The translations under genes and the position numbers were made by a program. Shown in pieces: positions 36,900 to 49,000 of a stretch of 64,000 nucleotides of DNA (within the stretch, counting starts at the first letter, position 1; every line of letters begins with the position of its first letter). Source of the DNA: Chromera velia (Eukaryota; Sar; Chromeraceae); the NCBI GenBank assembly GCA_018398765.1, contig JAHBMJ010000510.1, positions 8,677-72,676 on the forward strand, written 5' to 3'. The notes beneath the pieces are model-generated. The model searched no databases. It was not told the DNA's origin and saw only the letters and a program-made list of their open reading frames with translations.

Positions 36900-37954
36900 C
36901 CCCCAGAGGAGGACGAAGAAGACTGCTGCTGCTGGCTTCTGTTGGGATCTTGGCTGGGGGGAGGGGGAACCCAAGGGCGACGCTCGATTCTGGGCTGCCC
37001 CGCACGCTTGCGCGCACAATTCTTCTCAAAGTGGGTCATGTCCTGGCACCACCAGCACCTCTTCGGTCCCCACGGCTGCTGCTGCTACTGCTGCTGTTGA
37101 GAGGGAGACTGCTGGGAGGAGCGCTGACCATTCTGTCTGTTCCTCTGATTTCTGAATCCACCAGATCCCCGACCCCGTCTCTGCTGGCCTCTGAAGGCTC
37201 TCTCTCTGCCCCCACTCTGCCTCTGTCTCGCCTTGATCTCTGCATCCCGATCAAAGGACGCGAACCACTCGAGCTCCTTCTTCAGAGTGGCATAGTCAAT
37301 CTGTCTGAGATCCAGCTGCCCCCCCAATCCAGGAAGTTTCGATCTGAGGGAGTTGACGAGCTTCATACACTGGTCGTCCGTGAGGGCATTGACGATCATG
37401 ATGACCTTGGTGGGATCTGCGATCTCTTACTCCGTATCATCGGAATCGAGGAGGAGATCTTCGAGTCTCTGGTCGATCTTTGCAAACGACAGCAGCACAC
37501 CGCTCGGGATGACGACACGACCGTTCCGATCACGGTGGTCGAGAAGCCATGGGAAGACCTGCACATGCTCCTGCACAGCTAGCTGCATCACCAGTAGGGT
37601 TGAGGAATACTCCTGTTTCATCTTCTCTACAATATCTTCAGGGTTCACCCGCTTCCGTCTCCATCTCCTCACATCTCTCCTGAAGGCCCGAGCATCACTT
37701 CCTGCCTTGTTCAGCGCAACGATGATGTTTGATCTCCACTCCTCTGTCAACTGGAAATGTTTCCTCTGCAGGTGCACATTGGAGAACTCCCCCCACTGTG
37801 ACGCAAAGTCGACAATCTTCTTCTTTCCAGCGAACTTTAGGCAGGCGGTCAGGTCCATTTTCTTTGACTGCTTTGACGATCTCTTCTTCCTGTATGCGGA
37901 ACCCACTCTCTGAGCTGCAGAGTGGCGGGAAGACGCATCGGAAGATCCACTCAT
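36900..37954 (-). pseudogene. gag-like region of the Copia fossil
   Basis: The region encodes a helical basic N-terminal part, an RGG/Gln-rich stretch and a CCHC-type zinc-knuckle segment, as expected for Copia Gag. Fossil, not intact. Confidence 0.75.
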
Positions 37955-38335
37955 ATCAGACGAGTTAGAGTGGGAGGGAGATGGGTCCTTATCGAGAAGA
38001 AAGCCACAGTGTCAAAGGGCTTTCGGACTTTCTAAGCTTGAACGGCTCCAGGTGTAAACAGAGAAATAGGGGAAATTCTTTCTTTCTTCTCCGCCACTGC
38101 GGCACTGGTTCGACTGGGTGGAATCCATCTGTTTAACGAGTCTTCTACTCTCTCTTTCCGCTGGCCTAGAGGCGCAGCATCTCTTCGATCGAACTCTGCA
38201 CTGAGTCTGGATACTTCAGCGCTGATCGGTTCAAGGGCATCATTGAGTAAGCCCCTGAAAATTTAAAGCTTTTCATATCTTCAAAGTTCATCTTAACAAC
38301 AAAGTGGCAACAAATCAGAGACTGACACACTGATC

Positions 38336-38563
38336 TATAAAGAATTCACGTGTCAGAACAGAGTTCGGGGAGGAGAGGATGAGCGAATGCGCCTCTCCTT
38401 GAATAAGTCAATGTGGATCGATCAGTTTCTCCTATACAGAGCATGCACAGTTTGTAGTGTTGCAGATTTGCATAGCTTGTAGTGCGCTGAGCCCAGGCTG
38501 AAGTCCCTGGGACCGCGGCCATGAAAGGCCGGCGTCAATCGACCCCGGACGCAATCTCCAACA
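38336..38563 (-). repeat. 5' LTR of the Copia fossil
   Basis: 228 bp, beginning TGTTGGAGATTGCG on the minus strand and ending at TATAAAGAATTC read on the plus strand. It is about 96% identical to the other LTR and adjoins the TCTTT target duplication. Confidence 0.9.
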
Positions 38564-38568
38564 TCTTT

Positions 38569-38887
38569 CTTGTGAGGAACAAAGTACATTAAACCTTTTT
38601 ATAATAGAGCTTTTCTGATAGTTTAGCTTCTCTAGTTTAAATGAAGTGATATAGGAAAAAAGTGATTTCATACCTTATCAGTATCAAAATGTTCTCTATA
38701 ATCAAGAAGCCCTCTATACAATCAACTAATTTCAATTTTTAAGAAAAACAAAACGTTTATAAAGAAATAAAACAAATAAGTGCCTATAGTAAATAGACCC
38801 CTAATGAGTTGAGTTTAATTCAAGTTATTCAACTTTAAATAAAATATATGTTTCACAAAAAAAAAAGATCCACTTTTGGGGTCAATA
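38569..38887. other. AT-rich spacer between Copia fossil and MITE copy 2
   Basis: About 320 bp of AT-rich DNA with no gene or RNA seen. Confidence 0.5.
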
Positions 38888-39275
38888 CCATGGGCGACAT
38901 AAGTTTTATATACTCATTTTTTGACCTCTCTAGCGCCAATGAAATATAATAAGAAGTAAACATTTATATAATTAAATTAGTAAGCTATAACGGTTTCAAT
39001 CAGGTGTTAATTAGGGGTTATGGGGAGAATGTGTCTCAAATATAAGTAAACTTATTTTTTCTGAAGTGACCGATCGACCAAGCCTATAAAAAGTAAGACA
39101 TAAATTTATTATTCAATCTAGCTTTGCCAATTGAGGACGTATAAAGCCAATTATTTTAAAGTAATACTTTATGCTGTATCTACTTCTATTCTAGCCCGCT
39201 TGATCCAGTGTCGACTTCAAAAACGAATCTTCGCCAACTCCACAAAAAAATATACAATACTTTTGTCGCCCATGG
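38888..39275. mobile_element. MITE copy 2 (TA target, TIR CCATGGGCGACA)
   Basis: 388 bp, in the same orientation as copy 1. The left end CCATGGGCGACATAAGT and the inverted right end CCATGGGCGACAAAAGT match at 16 of 17 positions. Both sides are flanked by TA, fitting a TA target duplication. This copy has the better preserved ends. Confidence 0.85.
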
Positions 39276-39520
39276 TAGTATAACTCTAATTTCTAACATT
39301 TTTTTACAAACTCGCTTTTCAAACTCTGATTCGGACCACACGGTGCTGTATCACTCACATTGTTTCACACGCTTTGTTGGCTTTCAGAATTCGACCGCTC
39401 TATTTTGCTGTTCCTCGCTGAGGTTGCCCCTTTACCCTTTGCTGCCCCCCCCGGAGCAAGTCTTCTCTCTGTCCTTTCCGGTCGCTCTTCTTTTAACATT
39501 CCTTCACTGAGCTGACCCCG

Positions 39521-39760
39521 TCATCCCACCCGCGAAGAGCCAAAGAGCAAACTCAGGAAAGTGACGCTGGGCCCAATCACTGCAGCGACTGAAGCGATGC
39601 CAGCCAGGAAGGGAAACACCGCTTGGGGGCTTGATCGGTCCCTCAATGTCCCTCCCTCCCTTCTGCAACCTCTCGCCCCAGCTCCACCACCACCTCCCCA
39701 TCTCAGATCTGATCTGAAGGACATCAGATTGATAGATCGTTGAACGCACGAAACACAGTC
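39521..39760 (-). CDS. Possible C-terminal exon of a small membrane protein
   Basis: Downstream of a CTTCAG acceptor one minus-strand frame reads a Gly/Arg-rich stretch, then AVFPFLAGIASVAAVIGPSV and a Leu-rich end to a stop, which looks like one transmembrane helix near a C-terminus. Upstream exons could lie at 40.2-41.0 kb, where RKLTEQHEALCRLEKEALEK follows a CTGCAG acceptor and precedes TCG/GTAAAC, but I could not join them. Function unknown; another frame of the same exon is also open. Confidence 0.3.
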   Translation of the reverse strand, partial: DCVSCVQRSINLMSFRSDLRWGGGGGAGARGCRREGGTLRDRSSPQAVFPFLAGIASVAAVIGPSVTFLSLLFGSSRVG

Positions 39761-42700
39761 ACAGGGGAATAGGAGCGAAGACAGTATGGGAGAGGACAAA
39801 CAAACAGACACACCCACCTCTTCGGTCTCAATCATCAGGGTGAATCAGCGATCGAGTTCTCGTCTATACAGATATGTACAGTAGATACAGACAGGGCGAG
39901 GGCCTTTTCGCTTAATTGCCAGAATGCAACAACTGGCCTTTCTTCACCGGCACGAGCGGACGGGCGGACAGAGCCGTGTGGGTACTGGCGTCGCATTCAC
40001 TCTTTCTGCGCGCCCACTTACACACAGGAGGCGCAAGCCATTCGAACGCACAACTTGCTCCTGCACCAGCAACGGTCCAGCACGAAACAAACCAAACAGC
40101 TTTGCAGGCCTGCCGGTGAAGACCAGCTCACCTGACTGGTGCAAGAGCGAAGGGTTCTTCTCTCTTCCTTCTCTCGTCGATGACTTAATTCTCTCTCTCG
40201 ATGACTTAATGCTTTCTCCCTTCCCCCTGAATTAATTCCCATACCAACCCCTCAGCTGCAGTGACAAACGCCTTTCCCCTTCCCTCCCAACGAAAAAAAG
40301 GAGACAGTGAGAATTCGTCCTCCGCCCTCCATCCTCCTTTGAGTGCCTTTCCCATTTGCAGACACCGCGTTCCGTGCTCTTTATGCACAGACATACACAC
40401 AGACACACAGAGATGCGTCGATAGTCAGTCACAGAACGCAACCAAAGAGAAGATTGACTTCGTGACTGGAGGCATGCACACGTTCAATCAAGAAAGGCAA
40501 CTCGTCAACAGTACAGCTGGGCGGAACGAACTATTGGTACACGGAGGCTGGTTTAAAACAGGCGGAAACGGACACCCCTAACCGTCCTCCCCCCCTCCTT
40601 CCTTCCCTTCTGTCTTCTCACAGATAAAAGGCGGGGAGGGGCAAACTCTGTAACGCCCCCTTCATTCTTTCTGAAGACGACGCCGGCACAATGTAGAGCA
40701 TCAGCGAATTCACATGGATCCTTTTTGCATGCCCATCCACTGACCGGGCACGATATACACACACAGCACATCCTTTCTTCCCTTCTCTTCATTTCCGTCT
40801 CTTTTCTTTTCTTTCAACGAAGAACAACGAAAAAGAAGAGAAGAGCCTGGGTCGTTATCAGAAAGGCGAAGAGAAGTCTGTTTGTTGTGCTCTTCGATGG
40901 TTTCAGTCCTTCTTCCTTTTCTTCTGGTCTCTTGCTGAGGTTTACCGACTGCAGTGTTTTTTCAAGAGCCTCCTTTTCGAGGCGACAAAGAGCTTCGTGC
41001 TGTTCTGTCAATTTTCGTCTGCAGAGCTTCCCTGTTTGTTCTCTGATTCAAAACGAAGCACGAACACAAAGCGGGCAAAAAGATTGCAGGAAAACAATGG
41101 AAGAAAAACGATGCAAAGAATTTTTTTCTGGACCTCATTTCATTTCATCACTGCTCTTCGATCTTTGAATTCGTCGGCTTCCCATTCCTTCCTTCCTCCC
41201 CTTCAACCGAATTTCTTTCTTCCCTTCTTCGCCCCAGTGCCTGTCCCAATCCCTCTGCCAGTCATTCCCCTCTCTCTCCTGCCTGAATGAATGAAGAAGC
41301 AAGCTTGATCCTTCCTCTTCCCCACCCCCCCAATTTTTTGGCCTTCCCTCTCGAAATCACTGGATGATAAACTCAACTGAACTTAATTTTCGTCCTCGTT
41401 CAACACACGACAAGACAGCAGACAGAGGCAAACTCAATCAACCCCTCACTACTGCCTCGACTACAGCTTGCTCCTCTAACTATACAGATACGCATACATA
41501 CTCGCTCTCACGGACAGAAAGTCCGGCAACAACGCAAGACAGAGGGAAAGGAGGAAAGAAAGAGAAGAAACTGAAAAAACCGAAACGCCACCTACCCAGG
41601 CACACCGGCTGGAGCGACTACTCCAAAGGAGAAAGCAACGCAACGAGCACCCACCTAACCAAACGGTTGGCTCGAACCATCAGCAAAGAATTGAGCGTGN
41701 NNNNNNNNNNGGGGGGGGGGGGGCACGGACAGTCATACAGGGGGAAATCACAAGCAGGACAAGGAACGATCATCTGTGAGTGTACTCAAAAACCCTCAGA
41801 AGGTCGCTGTCCCTTTTTCCTTTTTGCCCCCCAGTGAGCTAGTTGATCAACCACTTTTGTCGTTTTGTTCTTCTATCATGCAGCTACAAACACACATACA
41901 CAGACAGACAGATGCACAGATGCACAGAGTCAGGGGCACCGAACGGACAGAAATGAATACGAACGCATCAACAGGTAAAATAATGTTTGCGTAAAAGCCC
42001 TTCCTCAAGTCAAAAAAGTCCACCACAGCCCCTCCCTCTGCTGACAGAAGAATGAAAGCATCGACAACCAACCGAACGACATTTGTTTTGTTTTCTTTTT
42101 CGTCACAGAGCCGAACATACGGCATGCGTGTGCAAAAGAGAAAGAGTGCCAAACGAAAGCATCCACAGCCAGACAAAGCAGAAGACACAGTGGAGCCACT
42201 TGCTCCTCACGCAACAACGGGCAGACCAAGAGGGCAAGACGACAAGGAGCTGCATTGTCCGTGCCGCTAACTCTCTATGGCCAACAAAAATTTGTCATGC
42301 GCAAATGCATGCACACACATGCACGTGGACGCACGACAAGGTTATGATTCAAAACAAGGGGTTTCTCTCTCTCTCTCTCTCTTTCTCTCTTCCCCACACA
42401 GAAAGAAAGAAGGCATGAAGGTACTCTCTCTCCCTTCTTTTATTCAAAACAGAGACAAAGAAGGAATCGTCGTACAGACGCGTACAATACAGCAGCAGGC
42501 ACTGACTACAGTTGCTTTTATTTTTGTACAGTACAAAGAAACAGCGAAGGAAGAGAGAGACTCCGACAGCTGGTTGATCAAAGAGAAGTGTCAACAAGAC
42601 AAAACCAGCAGAGAGAGAGAGAGGGAAAACCGAGGGGGCAAAGAAGGAAGCGGAGAAAGAAAAAACGCCTAGACAAAAGAGCAACGGATTGAGGATACCT

Positions 42701-42933
42701 CCGTTCAGACCTCACATACATACATACAGGAAAATGCACGCTCAAGCAAGCGCGCAACTTTCACGGCTCGCTTGCTCGGTCACGTAAGTGGGTATTCTCT
42801 TCTTTCGCTTCACATTGATCATCATCGCACAAATGGGAGAGGAGACAAGGATGGGCAGAGGGAGCCTACAGCGTGTTGCACTCCTTTCCTCCCCCCTCCC
42901 ACTTCCCTCCCTTCCCCCCTCTTCTCTTCCTCC
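39761..42933. other. Region with no resolved gene
   Basis: 3.2 kb downstream of arginase. Minus-strand pieces with some coding character occur near 40,230-40,400 (GKALKGGWRAEDEF) and 40,820-41,010 (RKLTEQHEALCRLEKEALEK), but no consistent exon chain was found. CT and GA microsatellites lie near 42,360 and 42,610. Treat as unannotated. Confidence 0.4.
41700..41723. other. Assembly gap (11 N) followed by poly-G
   Basis: Eleven Ns and 13 G. Any frame reading across it is unreliable. Single Ns also break C homopolymers near 49,344 and 54,530. Confidence 0.95.
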
Positions 42934-45236
42934 TCAGAGAATGTTCTTGCCCAGAGCGGAGGCGGCCAGCTCGATGCCCAGTCGCACCGTTTGGGTGCCT
43001 GTCACATCGGGGTCGTCCTGCAGGCACATCATCCATCCATCCACTATGCGAGCAAGAGAGGAAGGGAGATCAGACGGATGGATTACTCGGTGGGTGAGTT
43101 ACGAGTAGAGGCATAGTGAAAGAAACGATTTGTCTCTTTTGGTCGTGAAGAGAATAAACAAACCGGCTCATGGGGACAGAGGCACTCCAAGTGACGGAAC
43201 CAGTTGCTGCACACTCATTCACTGACGATCAACATTCGAAGGGCGGAAGGAAGGAACAATAGGGAAGAAGGAGCGGGCAGCCAGGAGTTCGACCTCAATC
43301 TTTCTTTACAGATTTCTCTTATAAATTGGATGGTTCCCAACTACTCACCCCGTGCATTGTCTCGGCGTCTGTGGGGTCGAGTGCGGGGTTGATCTCCACC
43401 AGGTCCATTGATCGAAGTCTCTCCGTGTCTGCCATGGTCTCGCAGATGTAGTGGACCTCCCTGTACGTCAACCCCCCGCGGGCCTTCGTCCCTGTGCCGG
43501 GGGCCACGGAGGGGTCACACGCGTCCACGTCGAGGGACAGGTGAAGAGGTCTCTTTCCGTCAGGGTCGATGCGCTGAAGCGCCATGTCCCTGCAGGAAGG
43601 CGAAAGGATACATAAGCAAGTATTATGAAACAAACAGATGAGCACTGGCACCATGTCTTAAGGAAGACAAAACAGAAAAGAGGCTACCCCACGTTCAGTG
43701 GTTCAGTGATGGAAGAAAATGATGTTTTTTTTCATGAGTTAACGTGTGATAGAGACCAAGCAGGCGAGCCAATGAACACGCTCCCAGCAAGCAAATGCCT
43801 TCTAGCTCTGCATGACTGACTGACTGACTGACATCACTCTGGCGATTCCATATCTGTCCACATCCTTCATCGAGTAGCAGGCAACGTCGCTTCTCTGGAG
43901 CATCACCCTCTCCATGTCATCCAAGTCCCTCAAACCAATGAAGGCAAGACGGGCCTCGGGGAGCTTCGGGCAGTCATCCATCCACTCAAAGCCCTTCACG
44001 GACTTCTCAAACCACCCCATCAGATGGGCAGCAGGCATGCCGTGGTAGTTTCCACTGGGAGAGGTCGCAGGGGTGTTGCAGTCTCCGTGGGCATCGACCC
44101 AGATCACGGCGGTATCGGGACGAGCCTTCAGGACTGCCGCAATACTCCCAGCTGCAATGCTGTGATCACCCCCGACAGTAAACACAAACTTGTTCTGCAC
44201 CGCTGCTGAGTGGACCTTCTCGAACACTCTCCGGCAGTTTTCACCACACACAGGGGCGTTCCTCACGTTACCGGTGTAGGGGCAAGTCGAGTCCTCCACC
44301 ACACTCCCGGTACCGCTAACCGTTGTCGCGGAGCTGTCCTGCACACGATAAGCACAAGCCGTGGCTCACAAGAAAAAGGAGTCACAATGAAAGAGGATGG
44401 ACGAACAGAGAGGGATCACACAAAGATGGGCTCGAGGTACTCGACAAAGAAGAAATCAAAGCAAGCACAATTCCCTCTACCACTGGAGACGCTTTATTCG
44501 CAGGATCCTTCTAGAACTCGTCACCTGGTTTTCGTTGCGGACGGATACACGCGCACCCACATTTTCTCTGTCTGTGAGTCCCTCTATCAGTCTAGTCTGC
44601 CCGTCCACCGGTCGGCTGTGTATCTACGCAGTCAACATAGCAGCATACACTGAACTGAGCTGACCTCCGGTGGATCATCAATGCTGGACACAGTGGTGAT
44701 GCCAGAGTCGTTCAGTCCTCCAGGACTTCCCCCTGCTCCTGCTACAGCTGTTGTTGCCTTGACGACCCCCGCCTCGGCCTCTGTGATGTCGCAGGGCTCC
44801 ACGTCCCCCTCGTCCTCAAATTTCCAGTTCAGACGCTCCACAACTGTCTTCAGATTCGCCTTCCTCAACGCATTGGGTGCCAGATCGACCCTGCAAGCAG
44901 TCAACAAAGTCGGGCGGGAAGCGAGATCGTCAGTAAGGTGGCAAAGCAAGACACAAGAGAAGTACTGTGATGAAGCGTTACAAATGCACTGTGCCAGTAG
45001 AAGAGGAGCACAGATCGCGGGTGGCACAGCACAACGAGAAGCTCAGAACAACGCACTCACCCAGTAAGACCTTGTCCGTCTGCGAAAGGAGCCCCGACCA
45101 TGGTACAGATCTTGAAAGGCTGCTTTGCAGGCTGCGTGTTCTGAGTGAGGGAAGCTTCGTCAGCCTGCGCATTGTCTGCGCAGGGTCTCTTGGCAAGAGC
45201 GCCCTCAGGGGGGCTGTCACACGGTCGAGAGGCCAT
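42934..45236 (-). CDS. Arginase
   Basis: Manganese enzyme that splits L-arginine to L-ornithine and urea. Five exons: 45236-45061, 44890-44665, 44338-43833, 43589-43349, 43017-42934. All introns are GT-AG and phases agree, giving 410 aa. All six metal ligands are present: His193 (GGDHS), Asp216, His218 and Asp220 (DAHGD), Asp323 and Asp325 (SLDVDACDP). NTPATSPSGNYHGMP after DAHGD and the VEINP motif mark a true arginase rather than agmatinase. VGAPFADGQGLTG/VDLAPNALR is the usual N-terminal signature, formed across intron 1. The protein is about 90-100 residues longer than typical: a 40-residue N-terminal extension that does not look like a clear signal peptide, and a Gly/Ser/Thr-rich insert at about residues 85-150. 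Predicted cytosolic or mitochondrial; undecided. Confidence 0.95.
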
Positions 45237-45537
45237 CACAAAAGATCGAAGCTAGACGGGTTTGCGTAGATCGCGCGCGATCAGAAGATGAAATCTCTCA
45301 CTCAATCACTTGTCGAAGTGTCGGCTACAAAAGAGTAGAAGCAAACGGTTCACGGTTTCTCCACGGTGTCTTTGACATGGACCACTTCTGCTCTTGTACG
45401 GTGAGGAAGTTCGAAGCTAGGGCTTCTTTGAGGAAAGAGTGAAGGCATCTCATTCTGCAATATATTCTGCATGCATATGGCAGAACACGTCCTGTTAAAT
45501 TGCATGTTGTTTTTCTCTTTTCTGGCCAAAAGTCGCT

Positions 45538-45962
45538 TCATGCACTTTGCGGGGCCACCTTCATATATAGATTGCAGGAACCTCGCGGGGTCTCTGGCAT
45601 GTCCATGAGACGCTTCGCATAACCGCGGGGGCCTCGGCTCATCTCACGGCCTCCCGCTCGCATCCCGCTCGCCGACGGTGTCTCCTCGGTCCAGGGCGTC
45701 TTGATCGTCTTGATGGGTCTTGTCTGATCATGTTTGGTCCGTATATGGAGGATTTTGCTTGAATGATCCTGCGGTGCGGGCTGCAGAATTTTGAGAATTT
45801 CGGCCCTTTGTTTGAGTGAATGCAGTGTTGTCGATCGGGTTCCCTCTTGAAATTCACTTTGCTGCCAAGAGGGCATGGAGGACCTTGGAGGAGACACCAA
45901 CTTCCGCTTTGTTTGTAAATTTTCATCAGTCGCATCCGGAAAAGACTCCCTCGTAAAACAAT
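45538..45962 (-). CDS. Possible exon or small protein upstream of arginase
   Basis: I do not recognise it. From a GGCTGCAG acceptor at 45,963 one minus frame reads DCFTRESFPDATDENLQTKR, then RTKHDQTRPIKTIKTPW and a basic tail to a stop, with natural-looking composition. It lies between the arginase start (45,236) and the divergent gene at 46,005, so it could be a short gene, an alternative 5' exon of arginase, or chance. A second minus frame is open over the same DNA, which weakens the call. Confidence 0.3.
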
Positions 45963-46004
45963 CTGCAGCCTTGTTCTCTTGCTTTTCTTTTCTTGGATAA
46001 GACC

Positions 46005-49000
46005 ATGGACAAGCAGGGGACGTCGCTTTCTGGCAACAGAGGCCATGAGTTTCTGGCAAGGAGTCCCTCCAATGACCGAAGGGCAAGCATGGATAGGGCG
46101 GAACGGGATCGGAGCCCTTCCTCCAATTCTGTCCAATACAGGACAGGCCAAAGAGTGCGAGTGGAGAGATCTGACAGTAGAAGGGAGCAGAGAGACGGAG
46201 GGGGAGAGAGACGGGCCCGATACAGCGAAGAGGAAGAGAGCTCTGAGGCGACCGGAGACCAAGCTGACAACTTCCAAAATAACTGGAGAAGGGAGTCAAA
46301 CCGGGATCAGATGCCGGCTAGATCCTCGGTAGGTTTCTCCTGGCAGAGGGAGCAAGCAGTTGGGAAGAGATTTGCTGCTTCCGACCAGGGTGCTCTGTCT
46401 GAGTGCCATTTGGTTTCCACGTGTGCGTTCTCAGACATCGGTCTGTTCCGGCCCTCATACCTTTTCTGTTCCCTGTGCGCATGCAGGACGTGTCTATGGA
46501 CAACAAACGTCAGGAAGACGGCGAGGAAGAGGATGAGGAAGAAGAGGTCGTAGCGGACAACGAAGAGGAAGAAGAGGATAAGGAGCGTCTTATGCACGAG
46601 AGAGCGAGAGACAGCACCTCTCAGCATGTTGGTTCTGCGTCAGAAAGAGAAGGAGCTACTCCTGCGGCTGTTGTGGAGGAAGAGACCTCGCCCCCCCGGC
46701 GCATTTCTTTTGAGAGCATATTTGGAGTGTTTCAAGGTAAGCTTGCTGTGCCTGTCCTTGTTGGTTAGCTGTGCCTGTTCTGCTGGCTTGTTTGTTAGTC
46801 TACCCCTTTGGTCTGTTGAAACTGTCGACAATCAGCATGCAATGAGTAAAGGAAGTTCGGGGCAAAAAAGATGGGAGCTGAGAAAGAGAAAGAAGAAAAC
46901 AGGAACACTACAATCTCGCAGCATTCTTCTGCTAAGTGGCTGGAGAGGGGAGGGAATGGGAGGGACTGTCACAATTGCGTATTTATCTTGCTTTTCTTTG
47001 CCCGCTTTTCTTTGCCCAAGGCAGGAAGTAAGAACAAGAAGAGACAGGGATTCTGGTCATGTGTCCTTGCAAATCGGATTGCCTGCCTGCTGCTCTATTA
47101 ATTCCCTTCCCTGCACCGCACCGCACTGCAGGGATTCGGACGGATGCGAGGGTGAGAGAGAGAATGATGACCCGACCAGAAGAGCTGCAAGGTTTCCACC
47201 TGGTGGACAGGAGTGAAGTTGATCAGTGGGCTAACGAGAGGAAGCTGGTGCCACCGGATTCAGGAAACGCAGACGATGCAATGGTGAGTCGTGAAGCTGC
47301 CTGTGCCAAAGAGGCCAAAGAAGCGAGGGGATGCACAGGTGCCACTTGGAGGAAGGGAGCTGATTTGAAGTTTAGGGGAAGGGTTTGAGAGAGATGCGGC
47401 GTGTGCCATGGATGGATGGATGGATGGATGGATGCAAGCCTATCGGCACTGTAGCAAGCCGGAGATAGAGATCTTGCTCTTTCTTTCATTTGCTGTGTGT
47501 ACCCCCCCCTTCCATCGCAGAATCCTTCCGACCTCTTCCTCAAGCAGCTGGTCCAGCGTTGGTGCCCCTCCGAAAACCAGCCACAACCATCCAATCCCAC
47601 GACTGCACCCCAGCCCAGAGCCCGCAGGATCCCAGTCGTGAAGCCAGACCCCCATGCCCTTGACGGTCGGGAGCGGTTGGCACTCATGAACTCCCTGCTG
47701 GAGTGTGTGGAAGCGAACCGCAAAGTCTCAGAGAAGACTGGAGAAGCCGCAGCCAAAGCAGAAGAAGTCGAAAGAAACCTAGAAGAAAATCAAAAAAGAA
47801 CTCGAGAGGAGAATCGGCGCTTTGCGCAGGAGATGCGGGCGCATCTGGAAAGAAGGGTGAAGGCAGCTCTCGATCCAAGCATGCCGTCTCAAAGCTTGGC
47901 TCCCAATATTGATTGGCAAGATTTGCTTTCCAGTCTTGCAGAGTTGGGCAGACAAGAAGAAGCGTTGTGGTGTTTGGGTGATTGGAAGTTGGAAATTGAC
48001 CCCGATCCGGGAGGGCGAGAAGTTCCTATCACAGCCCTTTTCTGTTTGTGCACTTACGGATTTTTGGCCGGATGTGCGCGGTCCGGCAATTTGCGGCTTC
48101 TGCAATTCCTCAAAGAAAAAGTGGGACTGCAGATGAATTTGAGAATTGGGTGGACACTCCGAGACCTTTCTTTTCAAAGCAACGAACGGGGACCCCCCGT
48201 TTCGTCTTTAGACCTGTCACCTCAGTTCGAAAAATTGGGCGAGGCAGTCATGGGACTTGCGGCCTTTCACGGTAACTGGAAAGTTGTGGAGTGGTGTCTC
48301 GAGAAAGGGAAAGTGAAAGTGTGTCCTGAGGTGCCGACAGCAGCTGCGTTGGGAGGGAGGTGGGATGTATTGGAGAAGTTAGAGGAGCGAGGTGACTTTC
48401 CCATTGACTGGGAGCTGGTTTTGGAGGCTGCGAGAAACCCTGTGCGACGCTCTTCTTGCGTTCTTCACCTTGCGAAGACGAAAGTGAAGAAACTGGGAAG
48501 CGAATCTCGGGTGAGTTCGACAGTCCGGACAAACGATTTGCATTGGTTTTTCATTTTCTCTAGTCCTTCCTGAAAAAGAGAGAGAAACGAAAAGAAAGTG
48601 CACAAGGGATTTTTACCCCGGTACGCTTGAGAAGAGAACTTGTGGCTGTTTCTTTCTTTGTTCGACTAAAAATGCGAAGAAGAAAGATGCCGAGCTTTGG
48701 TCCTTTTGAATCTTTTGGCTGTCCACAAGCACCAGACACGCACAGTGATTTGGGGACCGCCTCGCATTGTGGTGCTGCTTTATTTCTCGTCAGTTCTGTC
48801 TGCATCTAATGCCACCATGCATCGACTTTTCGTGGAACTTTACCGATGAGGCAGGCCTGCTCATAGCTTGACCTGCTGCAAGATTTCATCCCTCCCTTGT
48901 TCTTCGCTCCCCTGCAGTCAGCTGCACTGGAAGTCTACAAAAAGCGTGCAGCTGCCCGAAGTAAGCATCTGAAGAGATTGGAGAGGCAGACTTTAGACCG

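Larger units (their letters stand above)
28400..38568 (-). mobile_element. Ty1/Copia LTR retrotransposon fossil
   Basis: An old Ty1/Copia (Pseudoviridae-type) element in minus orientation, bounded by the 5-bp target duplication TCTTT at 28,400 and 38,564. Two 228-bp LTRs flank it. Parts in Copia order from right to left: gag-like region with a zinc-knuckle segment, protease region, integrase with its zinc-binding N-terminus, reverse transcriptase, RNase H. That integrase precedes reverse transcriptase marks Copia rather than Gypsy. A 4.15-kb DNA element is inserted between integrase and reverse transcriptase; without it the element is about 6 kb, normal for Copia. It is broken: the coding parts do not form one frame, with roughly five interruptions besides the insertion. 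The LTRs differ at about 9 of 228 sites, all transitions, so the insertion is not very recent. Confidence 0.92.
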
